Below are positions 15,277 to 22,891 of a DNA stretch of 33,275 nt, one piece after another (within the stretch, counting starts at the first letter, position 1; every line of letters starts with the position of its first letter). The notes below the pieces were generated by a model. The model was not told the DNA's origin and did not search any database. It saw only the letters and a program-made list of their open reading frames with translations. The position numbers and the translations under genes were made by a program. Source of the stretch: Muribaculaceae bacterium (GTDB lineage: Bacteria > Bacteroidota > Bacteroidia > Bacteroidales > Muribaculaceae); the NCBI GenBank assembly GCA_017451225.1, contig JAFSPZ010000043.1:1-33275 (forward strand), in the 5' to 3' direction.

Positions 15277-16623
15277 TCACTCAAAAGAATTTTGCTTCAA
15301 GTAGTTAACCTCTTCCTGTGTGAGGTAGCGCCACTTGCCGCGAGCCAAGTTCTTCTTGGTCAAGCCAGCAAAGTAAACGCGGTCGAGCTTCACCACATGG
15401 TAACCAAGAGCCTCGAAGATGCGGCGAACCACACGATTGCGACCCGAGTGAATCTCGATACCGGCCTGCTTGCGGTCGGTGGGGCTCACGTAGCTAACAG
15501 CGTCGGCATGGATGGGACCATCGTCAAGCTCTACGCCGTCGGCAATGTGCTGCATGTCGTCCTCGGTGATGGGTTTGTCGACCCAAACTTGATATATTTT
15601 CTTCTTCACATACTGTGGATGAGTGAGCTTAGAAGCCAGGTCACCGTCGTTGGTGAGCAAGAGCACACCAGTGGTGTTGCGGTCAAGACGTCCAACGGGA
15701 TAGATGCGCTCCTCGCAGGCACCCTTAACATAGTCCATTACGGTCTTGCGGCCGTTGGGGTCGTCGCTTGTGGTGACGCAGTCTTTGGGCTTGTTGAGAA
15801 GCACATAGCACTTCTTCTCGGCAACAACTACCTGATCGTTATATTCCACGATGTCTTTAGGAGTGATTTTTATTCCGAGCTGGTCAACAACCTGTCCATT
15901 GACTTTGATAACACCCTTCTGGATGAGTTCATCGGCCTCACGACGCGAGCAGATGCCAGCGTTGGCCATGAACTTGTTAAGGCGCATGGTGGTGTTAGGA
16001 TCGATTATTGGTTCTTCATACTCTATGCGCTGTGGGCGTGGAGTGAATCGCATTTGTGGACGTGGACCCTGCATCTTGCGTCCACCGGGACGCTGATTGC
16101 GCTGGTTGCCGTAGCCGCGCTGCTGATAGCCACCGCGCTGCTGGTAACCGCCACGTTGCTGATAACCACCCTGCTGGGGACGGTTGTAGCCGCCACGCTG
16201 CTGGTACCCACCCTGCTGAGGACGGTTGTAGGTGCGCTGCTGGTAGTTGCCCTCCTGCTGCTCGCCTTCACCCTGCTGGTTGTAGCGCTGGTTGTATCCA
16301 CCCTGAGGGCGATTATAGTTGCCACGCTGCTGGTAGCCGCCACGCTGTTGATAGCCACCACGTTGCTGGTAACCGCCACGCTGCTGGTAGCCACCACGTT
16401 GCTGGTAACCGCCCTGATAGTTGCGCTGCTGGTAGTTTCCATGCTGCTGATAATTTCGTTGCTGATAGCCACCATGCTGTTCGTTGGCATCGTCGGTGAC
16501 TTGTGTTTCACGATTGTATTCAACATTTTCCACTCTAGTAGTAGACATTTCATTCTCGTCCACAACAGGACGTGCCTCGCCAATGCGGGGTCTCTTCGGT
16601 TTTTTCTCTAAATTCTCATCCAT
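15277..16623 (-). CDS. rluB: Pseudouridine synthase (RluB/RsuA family) with long QRG-rich N-terminal extension
   Basis: 448 residues. Residues about 213-260 are an S4 RNA-binding domain (MRLNKFMANAGICSRREADELIQKGVIKVNG). The catalytic domain follows, with YVLLNKPKDCVTT and GRLDRNTTGVLLLTNDG; Asp314 is the catalytic residue. GRNRVVRRIFEALGYHVVKLDRV closes the family pattern. Relatives isomerise U2605 of 23S rRNA (RluB) or U516 of 16S (RsuA); the target is not provable here. Residues about 50-175 are a low-complexity extension of YQQRGG/YNRPQQGG repeats rich in Arg, Gln and Gly, likely disordered and RNA-binding. A -7 promoter element lies about 135 nt upstream. Confidence 0.93.
   Translation of the reverse strand: MDENLEKKPKRPRIGEARPVVDENEMSTTRVENVEYNRETQVTDDANEQHGGYQQRNYQQHGNYQQRNYQGGYQQRGGYQQRGGYQQRGGYQQRGGYQQRGNYNRPQGGYNQRYNQQGEGEQQEGNYQQRTYNRPQQGGYQQRGGYNRPQQGGYQQRGGYQQRGGYQQRGYGNQRNQRPGGRKMQGPRPQMRFTPRPQRIEYEEPIIDPNTTMRLNKFMANAGICSRREADELIQKGVIKVNGQVVDQLGIKITPKDIVEYNDQVVVAEKKCYVLLNKPKDCVTTSDDPNGRKTVMDYVKGACEERIYPVGRLDRNTTGVLLLTNDGDLASKLTHPQYVKKKIYQVWVDKPITEDDMQHIADGVELDDGPIHADAVSYVSPTDRKQAGIEIHSGRNRVVRRIFEALGYHVVKLDRVYFAGLTKKNLARGKWRYLTQEEVNYLKQNSFE
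16114..16413 (-). repeat. 18-nt tandem repeat coding (Y-Q-Q-R-G-G)n in rluB
   Basis: Two blocks of in-frame 18-nt units lie inside the rluB head: residues about 71-101 (16321-16413, five units) and about 138-170 (16114-16212). They are separated by a diverged stretch (NRPQGGYNQRYNQQGEGEQQ). Units differ mostly at third codon positions, which suggests old duplication kept under protein-level selection and copy number that may vary among strains. Confidence 0.85.
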
Positions 16624-16757
16624 AGCTGAGATTAAATCAAAAAAGGGTTAATAATGATTTTGTTGTAATAATATAATTGTGACCTCTCGGTCGCATTAGT
16701 AGTATTTTAAAAAATTCGTTTTTCCAATTATCTTTTATAACCTCACAAACTTTTTTG

Positions 16758-16765
16758 CAAAGATA
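16758..16765 (-). promoter_or_regulatory. -7 promoter element of rluB
   Basis: TATCTTTG on the minus strand matches TAnnTTTG and implies a leader of about 130 nt before the rluB ATG. The nearest TTTG upstream is 23 nt away rather than 19. Confidence 0.5.
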
Positions 16766-16957
16766 GTGCATTTAGTTGAATAGAAAAGCAAATGGACCAT
16801 TATTTTCTTTATTTTTTTAATTATATTTAAGAGATAGCCCCAACAAGCGAGCCATAGACCCTTTTTACAGAGCATTACAGCAATTTTTCAAGAAGTAATA
16901 TGCCCTGATTTTAAATCGAGTTTTTGAAGAAAAAATCAAAAAATAATGCGAAAGGGG

Positions 16958-16987
16958 TTGTTAATTAGATTTTTTTGTGTACCTTTG
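16958..16987 (+). promoter_or_regulatory. rpsO promoter
   Basis: TTG at 16958-16960, 19 nt, then TACCTTTG at 16980-16987. This is the Bacteroidota promoter form, placing the start of transcription about 30 nt before the rpsO ATG. Confidence 0.75.
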
Positions 16988-17024
16988 CACCGCAATTTTG
17001 CAAAATAACAATAATTTTTACACG

Positions 17025-17300
17025 ATGTACTTAGATCAAGACAAGAAAAAAGAGATCTTTGGCACCTACGGCAAAAGCAATACTGATACTGGCTCACCTG
17101 AAGCTCAGATAGCATTATTCTCATACCGTATTGCCCACTTGACCGAGCATTTGAAGGTCAACAAGAAAGATCATAGGACTCAGCGTGCATTGAAGATGCT
17201 TGTAGGTAAGCGTCGTCGTCTGTTGGATTATCTGATCCGCACCGACATCACCCGTTACCGTGCAATCATCGCTAAGAAAGAGCTTGGTATCCGCAAGTAA
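17025..17300 (+). CDS. rpsO: 30S ribosomal protein S15
   Basis: 91 residues from the ATG at 17025 (MYLDQDKKKEIFGTYGKSNTDTGS). It binds the three-way junction of helices 20-22 in 16S rRNA and is an early assembly protein of the small-subunit platform. The conserved TGSPEAQIALFSYRIAHLTEHLKVNKKDHRTQRALKMLVGKRRRLLDYL is intact and the C-terminus ELGIRK is typical. A longer frame from 16977 would start inside the promoter and is rejected. It forms a single-gene unit with its own promoter and terminator, on the strand opposite to its neighbours. Confidence 0.97.
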   Translation: MYLDQDKKKEIFGTYGKSNTDTGSPEAQIALFSYRIAHLTEHLKVNKKDHRTQRALKMLVGKRRRLLDYLIRTDITRYRAIIAKKELGIRK

Positions 17301-17331
17301 TTTCAAGTCAGCACACAAAGTCTTAGATGAG

Positions 17332-17370
17332 AAGCCCCTGCAAGAGCAACAATCTTGGAGGGGCTTTTGT
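17332..17370 (+). terminator. Rho-independent terminator of rpsO
   Basis: AAGCCCCTGCAAGA and TCTTGGAGGGGCTT pair over 14 positions with one G-G mismatch, around a short loop, followed by TTGTT. It starts 32 nt past the stop, and its 3' arm ends 13 nt before the next ATG. Confidence 0.85.
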
Positions 17371-17379
17371 TAAAAAGCT

Positions 17380-17985
17380 ATGAGACACTTTTATATAATA
17401 ATATTACTAGTCGCATGTTCGCTGAACTCATGGGCTCAAGAGATTATGGAAGGCGACCTGCTGTTTGCCTACAGTTCTACTTCTGGCAAGGCTATCAGCG
17501 AGGCCACTGTTCACGACAGCAGTGCCCTGCCCATCTATCATGTGGCGATTGCCACATGGGTTAACGGCAAGCTCTACGCGCTTGAAGCAATGGATGAAGG
17601 GGTTGTGCTGACACCCTATAACCGCTTCAGCGAGCGCACCATGAGCAAGGGCGGCATGCTTGTGGGGCGCCTGCACGATCGCAGTGGTGTGGACCAGAGC
17701 GTGAGCAATGCCATGGAGCATCTGGGCAAGCCCTATGATGACCTTTACTTGATTGACACTCAAGAAATCTATTGCAGTGAACTGGTTCAGCTGAGCTATG
17801 TGAACGGCAAGGGACAACGACTGTTCCCGCTCATTCACATGTCGTTCCACGACGCCCAAGGGCGCATCCTTGACTACTGGCGCGAACATTATGCAAAACA
17901 CGGCATGGCAGTGCCCGAAGGGGCACTAGGCACTAATCCCGCCCAAATCGCCAACGACCCGGCAGTGGAAATCATCAGCGAGTAA
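17380..17985 (+). CDS. Secreted YiiX/YebB-like NlpC/P60-type cysteine hydrolase
   Basis: 201 residues. MRHFYIIILLVACSLNSWA is a signal peptide with cleavage before Gln20. The body matches the permuted papain-like (YaeF/YiiX) family: EGDLLFAYSSTSG, His54 in LPIYHVAIATW, a Glu in YALEAMDEGV, and the nucleophile Cys132 in QEIYCSELVQLSY, followed by PLIHMSFHD. Relatives are thought to be amidases or acylhydrolases acting in the envelope; the substrate is unknown. The gene starts within 10 nt of the rpsO terminator, so it needs readthrough or its own weak promoter. It is followed by a bidirectional terminator. Confidence 0.85.
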   Translation: MRHFYIIILLVACSLNSWAQEIMEGDLLFAYSSTSGKAISEATVHDSSALPIYHVAIATWVNGKLYALEAMDEGVVLTPYNRFSERTMSKGGMLVGRLHDRSGVDQSVSNAMEHLGKPYDDLYLIDTQEIYCSELVQLSYVNGKGQRLFPLIHMSFHDAQGRILDYWREHYAKHGMAVPEGALGTNPAQIANDPAVEIISE

Positions 17986-17996
17986 CAAGAAAACAG

Positions 17997-18038
17997 TTCT
18001 CCCCCGCCCTGAGCAAAACCATTCAGAGCGGGGGAGAA
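17997..18038. terminator. Bidirectional terminator between the hydrolase and DedA genes
   Basis: TTCTCCCCCGC (17997-18007) and GCGGGGGAGAA (18028-18038) form a perfect 11-bp stem, with an inner CTGA/TCAG extension. AT-rich, T-containing tracts on both flanks allow use by the two convergent genes. Confidence 0.88.
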
Positions 18039-18051
18039 TATTTTTATTCGT

Positions 18052-18495
18052 TTATAGAGCCAAGGATATGCCGTAGGCAAGGAGCACGTAGCGCATGAAC
18101 TTGCCAGCGGTCATGCAGGTGGTGGTGATGGGCACATTGGAACGCATCAGCCCAAGGGCGATGAGCAGCACGTTGCCAAAGATAGGGATGAATCCCCAAA
18201 AGGCAACCCACGCACCGCGACCCTGCAGCCAGCGCTGCATGCGGTCGAGTTTCTCTTTTTTCACATGGAAATACTTCTCTATCCAGTCGATTCTTCCCAA
18301 GCGTCCCATGTAATAGGTGAGCAAAGCACCAAGCACATTGCCCACTGTCGCCCAAATGATTAGCGGCCACTTCTCAAGACCTGCAGCGAGGAGACCCAGC
18401 ATTACCACCTCACTACTAAAGGGCACGACACTGCCAGCTAAAATCGCCGACAGGAACATGCCCCAATATCCGTAGTCGATTAATGCTTGCTCCAT
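18052..18495 (-). CDS. DedA/YqaA-type (VTT domain) membrane protein
   Basis: 147 residues with 4-5 hydrophobic segments. YGYWGMFLSAILAGSVVPFSSEVVMLGLLAAG, then ATVGNVLGALLTYYMGRLGRIDWI and GRGAWVAFWGFIPIFGNVLLIALGLM follow the SNARE-associated/VTT pattern of the small YqaA subgroup (GN-x-x-G and the re-entrant P-rich segment). DedA proteins are linked to phospholipid flipping and envelope homeostasis. The function of the YqaA subgroup is not established. The upstream gap holds a cluster of GACAATT motifs. Confidence 0.82.
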   Translation of the reverse strand: MEQALIDYGYWGMFLSAILAGSVVPFSSEVVMLGLLAAGLEKWPLIIWATVGNVLGALLTYYMGRLGRIDWIEKYFHVKKEKLDRMQRWLQGRGAWVAFWGFIPIFGNVLLIALGLMRSNVPITTTCMTAGKFMRYVLLAYGISLAL

Positions 18496-18501
18496 GATTT
18501 G

Positions 18502-18655
18502 AAGACAATTAATGACAAAATGAATGTATTTCTGCTTATTAAAGACAATTGTCTCAGCTTCATCTGAGAACTATTTGCCGCAAGTTCATACATGTTTAAT
18601 TGTCATTAATAAACTGAGGCTAATGCAAAATTCTTTTGTCTTTAATTGTCTTAAA
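18502..18655. repeat. Cluster of GACAATT / AATTGTC words upstream of the DedA gene
   Basis: Occurrences at 18504-18510, 18544-18550 with 18547-18553 (together the 12-bp palindrome AGACAATTGTCT at 18543-18554), 18598-18604 and 18644-18650. Flanks often extend to TTAATTGTC-TTAA. This fills most of the 164-bp gap between trxB and the DedA gene, where no terminator is evident. Confidence 0.55.
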
Positions 18656-18659
18656 AACT

Positions 18660-19592
18660 TTACACCGAAGCCAAATATTTCTCCACGTCGAGTGCCGCAC
18701 GGCATCCGGTGCCTGCTGCAGCCACAGCCTGACGATAACGCGGGTCGGCGACGTCGCCAGCTGCAAATACACCCTCAACACTTGTTGCAGTGGTAACCTT
18801 ATCGGTCACAATGTAGCCTTGCCCGTCGAGCTCAAGCTGACCGTTGAGGAACATAGTGTTAGGCTGGTGCCCGATTGCGAGGAAGAAACCATCGATTGCA
18901 ATATCAAATTTCTCCTCTTTATCGGTGCCTTTATATTTAACAAGGTGTGCACCCTCTACCCCATTGTCGCCAAAGAGTCCCAGAGTGTTTGTGTTGAAAA
19001 GGATTTCGATATTTTCCTTTTCCATCACACGCTTTTGCATGGCTGCGCTAGCACGCAGATAGTCCTTGCGCACAATCATGTAAACCTTGCTCGCCAAGTT
19101 GCTCAAATAGTGAGCCTCCTCGCAGGCAGTGTCGCCACCACCCACCACGGCAACCACCTTCTTGCGATAGAAGAATCCGTCGCAAGTAGCGCAAGCCGAG
19201 ACACCTTGTCCTGCATACTTCTTTTCGTCATCAAGACCAAGGTACTTGGCCGAGGCACCTGTAGCAACAATTACGGTGTCGGCCTCGATGGTCTCACCAC
19301 CGTCGAGAGTTGCGACAAATGGGTGCTTGCTCAAGTCTACACTCTGCACAAAACCCGAGCGCACGTCGGCACCCACATTGACGGCCTGCTCACGCATTTT
19401 CACCATAAGGTCATAGCCCTCTACCCCACTGGGGAATCCAGGGAAATTCTCGATGGTGGTGGTAGTTGTCAACTGTCCGCCAGGTTGCAGACCCTCGAAG
19501 AGAACGTTTTTCACGTTGGCACGAGATGTGTAAATAGCAGCGGTATATCCCGCAGGTCCCGAGCCAATAATCAAGCATTGAACTTTTTCCAT
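18660..19592 (-). CDS. trxB: Thioredoxin-disulfide reductase
   Basis: A 310-residue low-molecular-weight FAD/NADPH enzyme that keeps thioredoxin reduced in the cytoplasm. FAD motif GSGPAGYTAAIY is at 10-21. The redox pair CATCDG has Cys134 and Cys137. The NADPH motif VVGGGDTACEEAHYL is at 149-163, and the second FAD motif GVFAAGDVADPRYRQAVAAAG lies near the C-terminus. Full length. It is 42 nt downstream of the lolA-like gene. It is the last obvious gene of the ftsK-lolA-trxB stretch. Confidence 0.96.
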   Translation of the reverse strand: MEKVQCLIIGSGPAGYTAAIYTSRANVKNVLFEGLQPGGQLTTTTTIENFPGFPSGVEGYDLMVKMREQAVNVGADVRSGFVQSVDLSKHPFVATLDGGETIEADTVIVATGASAKYLGLDDEKKYAGQGVSACATCDGFFYRKKVVAVVGGGDTACEEAHYLSNLASKVYMIVRKDYLRASAAMQKRVMEKENIEILFNTNTLGLFGDNGVEGAHLVKYKGTDKEEKFDIAIDGFFLAIGHQPNTMFLNGQLELDGQGYIVTDKVTTATSVEGVFAAGDVADPRYRQAVAAAGTGCRAALDVEKYLASV

Positions 19593-19634
19593 AAAGTTGT
19601 TTAAAGGGATGAAAGAAATTAAAGGAGTTAAATC

Positions 19635-20243
19635 TCATCGCAGGTCAACCACCTGGACGCCTGCTGGAACTTGCTTTTTGTCGAACTTGAATGTCGACGC
19701 TGGTGCGCTAGCGTTCTTATTGTAATTGCTGATTGCGATTGTTGTTTTGGCACCGTTGGTCTGCACAATCACAGCTTTACTGATGAGCCATGTTGAAGTA
19801 GAGACAGTGACAAGCATGTGCTTAACGTTGCTCTTCTTCTTGGGTGTGAAGCGAATTACATAAGTGCCATTGCCTGTTCCGCCCTTTGATGCAATGAAAC
19901 TGCTCTTGAAATTCTGAGCAGCACTGTAAGGGTTGGACATCTGCAAGTCGGCAGGCGTTGGATTTGTTACATTCACCTCGCCTGTAGCTGTAGAATAAGA
20001 CCACATAGTCTTGCCATCATACCAGCACTTGACATCGTTGGCCAGCACTCTGAACTTCTTTCCACTCATCACGAGAGTGCCCTTTGAAGAGCCTTGTGGT
20101 GAAGAAATAGCATAACTTGCACTCACCGCATTACTCCCCTTGAGAGCGGCAAGCACTTTGTCAACCACACTCGCTGGCGACTGTGCACTGGCACTAAATG
20201 CCATCATCACAGCAGCCAAAAATATAAATAAATTCTTTCTCAT
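19635..20243 (-). CDS. LolA-like outer-membrane lipoprotein carrier protein
   Basis: 202 residues with signal peptide MRKNLFIFLAAVMMAFSASA. The mature part has the LolA beta-barrel pattern: VSASYAISSPQGSSKGTLVMSGKKFRV, CWYDGKTMWSYSTATGEVNVTNPT, and a C-terminal FKFDKKQVPAGVQVVDLR. LolA shuttles lipoproteins across the periplasm; Bacteroidota copies are divergent. Its place directly after ftsK matches the ftsK-lolA neighbourhood found in many bacteria, which supports the call. The gap to ftsK is 55 nt. Confidence 0.85.
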   Translation of the reverse strand: MRKNLFIFLAAVMMAFSASAQSPASVVDKVLAALKGSNAVSASYAISSPQGSSKGTLVMSGKKFRVLANDVKCWYDGKTMWSYSTATGEVNVTNPTPADLQMSNPYSAAQNFKSSFIASKGGTGNGTYVIRFTPKKKSNVKHMLVTVSTSTWLISKAVIVQTNGAKTTIAISNYNKNASAPASTFKFDKKQVPAGVQVVDLR

Positions 20244-20298
20244 AATCCTATTGTTTTAATGTGTTTATTAGTTTTAGACCTCAATCACCATGCGAAGT

Positions 20299-22815
20299 TT
20301 AAAACAGTTGGTCTATGTCCATGGGGTCCATTAGCACCTTGCGGGGCTTGCCACCCGATGCCGGGCCTACGATTCCTGCAGCCTCGAGCTGGTCCATGAT
20401 GCGACCTGCACGGTTGTAACCAATGTTGTAACGTCGCTGCAACGACGAGGTAGATGCTGTGTCGCTGGTCACAACCAATCGGGCTATTTCCTCAAACAAT
20501 GGATCGCGGTCGCCAAATGCGCCGCTACCACCATAATCGCCACCGTCGCTACCCGAAGTGTCGCCCTCATAGTCGGGCAAGATGTAGGGCTGCTCGTGAC
20601 TTACCTCGGTATCGGCATCTTCCTGCTCCTTGATGTAGTAGCAGATGTTCACAATCTCGGGGGTATCAATAAACGGACATTGCAAACGAGATATCTCACC
20701 GTTGGCAGAGAACAACATATCGCCACGACCAATGAGCTGCTGTGCACCTGGGCGGTCGAGGATAATGCGGCTGTCAACCAACTGCGACACGCGGAATGCG
20801 ATGCGGCCAGGGAAGTTTGCCTTGATGAGACCGGTAATCACGTTTGACGATGGACGCTGAGTAGCGATAATCATGTGGATACCCACGGCACGCGCCTTTT
20901 GAGCGATGCGCACAATGGGAGTTTCCACCTCTTTACCAGCCGACATGATGAGGTCGCTGAACTCATCAACAATCACTACGATATAGGGCATATAACGATA
21001 GAAATTACCATTCTCGTCCATCTTGTGACGCAGCTCCTTCTTCCAGCGGCGGTTGTAGTCCTCGAGTTTGCGTTCTCCCACTTCCTCGAGCACGAGGTAA
21101 CGGTTCTCCATCTCCTGAACAAGCGAATTGAGTGTCTGCACCACCTTAGCAGTGTCGGTGATGATGGCTTTGTCCTCACCTTCCACTTTGGCAAAGAAAT
21201 ACTTCTCGAGCGATGAATAAAGACTGAACTCCACCTTCTTTGGATCGACAAGGACAAACTTGAGCTCGCTAGGTCCTTTCTTGTAAAGAAGCGATGCGAT
21301 TATAGCATTAAGTCCCACCGATTTACCTTGTCCAGTAGCACCTGCTACGAGAAGGTGAGGCATCTTGGTCAGGTCGGCAACAAAGATATCGTTGCTCACT
21401 GTGCTACCAAGCACCATGGGCAATGCCGCCTTACTTTCCTGGAATGCCCTTGAAGCAATTGCCTCGCGCATGGGCACCACCTGCGGATCGTGGTTAGGCA
21501 CTTCAATGCCAATGGTTCCTCGACCAGGCATTGGTGCAATGATACGGATTCCCAAAGCCGCAAGACTCAGCGCTATATCATCTTCAAGATTGCGAATTTT
21601 GCTGATTCTCACGCCGTCTTCGGGCACAATTTCAAACAGAGTTACCGTTGGTCCCACATGGGCTGTAATTGTCTTAATGCCAATACCATACTGTCCCAGA
21701 GTCTCAACAATGCGACGCTTGTTTTCCTCCTGCTCGTTTATGTCAACATTGTCGACATTGGTCTTTATGTCGGCAAGCAGGTCAAGAGTTGGAAAACGAT
21801 AATGCATGTATTCGCCAGTTGGGTCATGCGGGTTAGTGATTCCCTTGGCGAGTTCCACATTCTTTGCCTTGAGAATCTCCATGTCGGGGTCATTATCACC
21901 CTTCGAAGAACGCTTGGAAGTGCGCTTTCTAGTCGTTTTTTTTTCGGCATTATCGTCATTATTGTCAACTAACCTGCTGACAATAGACCTCTTGCTCTTT
22001 TTCTTATTCTCGGTCGATGATTGGTCATCACCTCTAAATCCCGAATCGTCATGATGGTTGCGGTCGGTTCTTGCTGCCTCGTCTTCATCCTTCATGTGCT
22101 TGCGCTGGTCATTAAAGCGCTTCATCTGCTTATACACAGCCATGATGGTATTGTAGCAAACAAGAATCCACAAAATGAGCAGAATCAAATTGACGGCAAT
22201 CATGCCATAAATGCCCAGCAGCCCCATGAGCCACTGATTGGCATAATGCCCAAGATTTCCTCCTAACCTGAAGAACGCGAAATGAGAATTATAGGTCAAA
22301 GCAGCAAGCACCATTGAGAAAGTGAGAATGCTATAGACCGATATGATTGAATAGGTGTAGAACTGCACATTCTTCCTGCGCATGAGCCTCATGCCAAGCG
22401 TGAAGCACCACACTACAATGATGAAAGCAGCAAGCCCCACTCCATCGGCGATGAAGAATTGCGCTGTGGCTGCACCTATCGACCCGCCCAGGTTGTCTAC
22501 CGCCTTTGTGACGTTGGCCGGGTCGGCATTCTCGATAATAGTATTGTTGTTAACTTTTCCCTGGTCATTTCCACCCGAGAAGAGGACAAATGACAGGAAT
22601 GTCACGAGGAAGTACACTCCAAGCATCACGAGAATCACTCCCATGGCAAAATGTGTGCGTCCATGCCTGAAGAAATTCAAGAATCTCTTCCAAACCGAGA
22701 GTTTTTCTTGATCCTCTTCTTGCTTAGCGCGTACTTGACGCCTCTTCTTTTCTCTCTCTTTAATCGCCGAGGTGTCAACTCCGTAATCGTCGTAAATAAA
22801 ATCGTCTTTACTCAT
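20299..22815 (-). CDS. ftsK: DNA translocase FtsK/SpoIIIE
   Basis: 838 residues. Residues about 50-230 hold four membrane helices anchoring the protein at the septum. A charged Lys/Asp linker follows (about 231-310), then the alpha-beta motor. Walker A GATGQGKS is at 492-499 and Walker B VVIVDE at 613-618. The C-terminal winged-helix gamma domain (about 765-838; SLQRRYNIGYNRAGRIMDQLEAAGIVGP) reads KOPS polarity sequences. The protein pumps chromosome ends across the closing septum and activates dimer resolution. Its length is normal for Bacteroidota, where the linker is shorter than in E. coli. Confidence 0.96.
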   Translation of the reverse strand: MSKDDFIYDDYGVDTSAIKEREKKRRQVRAKQEEDQEKLSVWKRFLNFFRHGRTHFAMGVILVMLGVYFLVTFLSFVLFSGGNDQGKVNNNTIIENADPANVTKAVDNLGGSIGAATAQFFIADGVGLAAFIIVVWCFTLGMRLMRRKNVQFYTYSIISVYSILTFSMVLAALTYNSHFAFFRLGGNLGHYANQWLMGLLGIYGMIAVNLILLILWILVCYNTIMAVYKQMKRFNDQRKHMKDEDEAARTDRNHHDDSGFRGDDQSSTENKKKSKRSIVSRLVDNNDDNAEKKTTRKRTSKRSSKGDNDPDMEILKAKNVELAKGITNPHDPTGEYMHYRFPTLDLLADIKTNVDNVDINEQEENKRRIVETLGQYGIGIKTITAHVGPTVTLFEIVPEDGVRISKIRNLEDDIALSLAALGIRIIAPMPGRGTIGIEVPNHDPQVVPMREAIASRAFQESKAALPMVLGSTVSNDIFVADLTKMPHLLVAGATGQGKSVGLNAIIASLLYKKGPSELKFVLVDPKKVEFSLYSSLEKYFFAKVEGEDKAIITDTAKVVQTLNSLVQEMENRYLVLEEVGERKLEDYNRRWKKELRHKMDENGNFYRYMPYIVVIVDEFSDLIMSAGKEVETPIVRIAQKARAVGIHMIIATQRPSSNVITGLIKANFPGRIAFRVSQLVDSRIILDRPGAQQLIGRGDMLFSANGEISRLQCPFIDTPEIVNICYYIKEQEDADTEVSHEQPYILPDYEGDTSGSDGGDYGGSGAFGDRDPLFEEIARLVVTSDTASTSSLQRRYNIGYNRAGRIMDQLEAAGIVGPASGGKPRKVLMDPMDIDQLF

Positions 22816-22891
22816 TTCGTGTTTTTTTTCTATTTCAATATACTCGTTATTTTTTACAAATCATTCAGTTTTATCACAGTATCGTCATTTC

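Larger units (their letters stand above)
16624..17024. other. Divergent intergenic region between rluB and rpsO
   Basis: 400 bp, AT-rich, without a credible ORF. It holds the leftward promoter element for rluB (16758-16765), the rpsO promoter (16958-16987) and a small GACC-TCTC-GGTC hairpin at 16681-16692 (a GAGA tetraloop on the minus strand) in the rluB leader. I recognise nothing in 16790-16950. Confidence 0.6.

Noticed and set aside
16114-16413. CRISPR-like direct repeats
   Set aside because: The units are 18 bp, contiguous, in frame and coding (YQQRGG); there are no spacers.
15292-16611. 439-codon open frame on the plus strand opposite rluB
   Set aside because: It is the antisense shadow of the repetitive QRG region and S4/catalytic domain; its composition (Leu/Val/Thr/Ala strings) has no domain, and rluB is certain on the other strand.
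16977-17024. N-terminal extension of ribosomal protein S15
   Set aside because: The start would lie inside the -7 promoter element, and S15 proteins begin at MYLD.
18636-19604. 322-codon plus-strand open frame opposite trxB
   Set aside because: trxB is certain from its FAD, CATC and NADPH motifs; the opposite frame lacks any domain.
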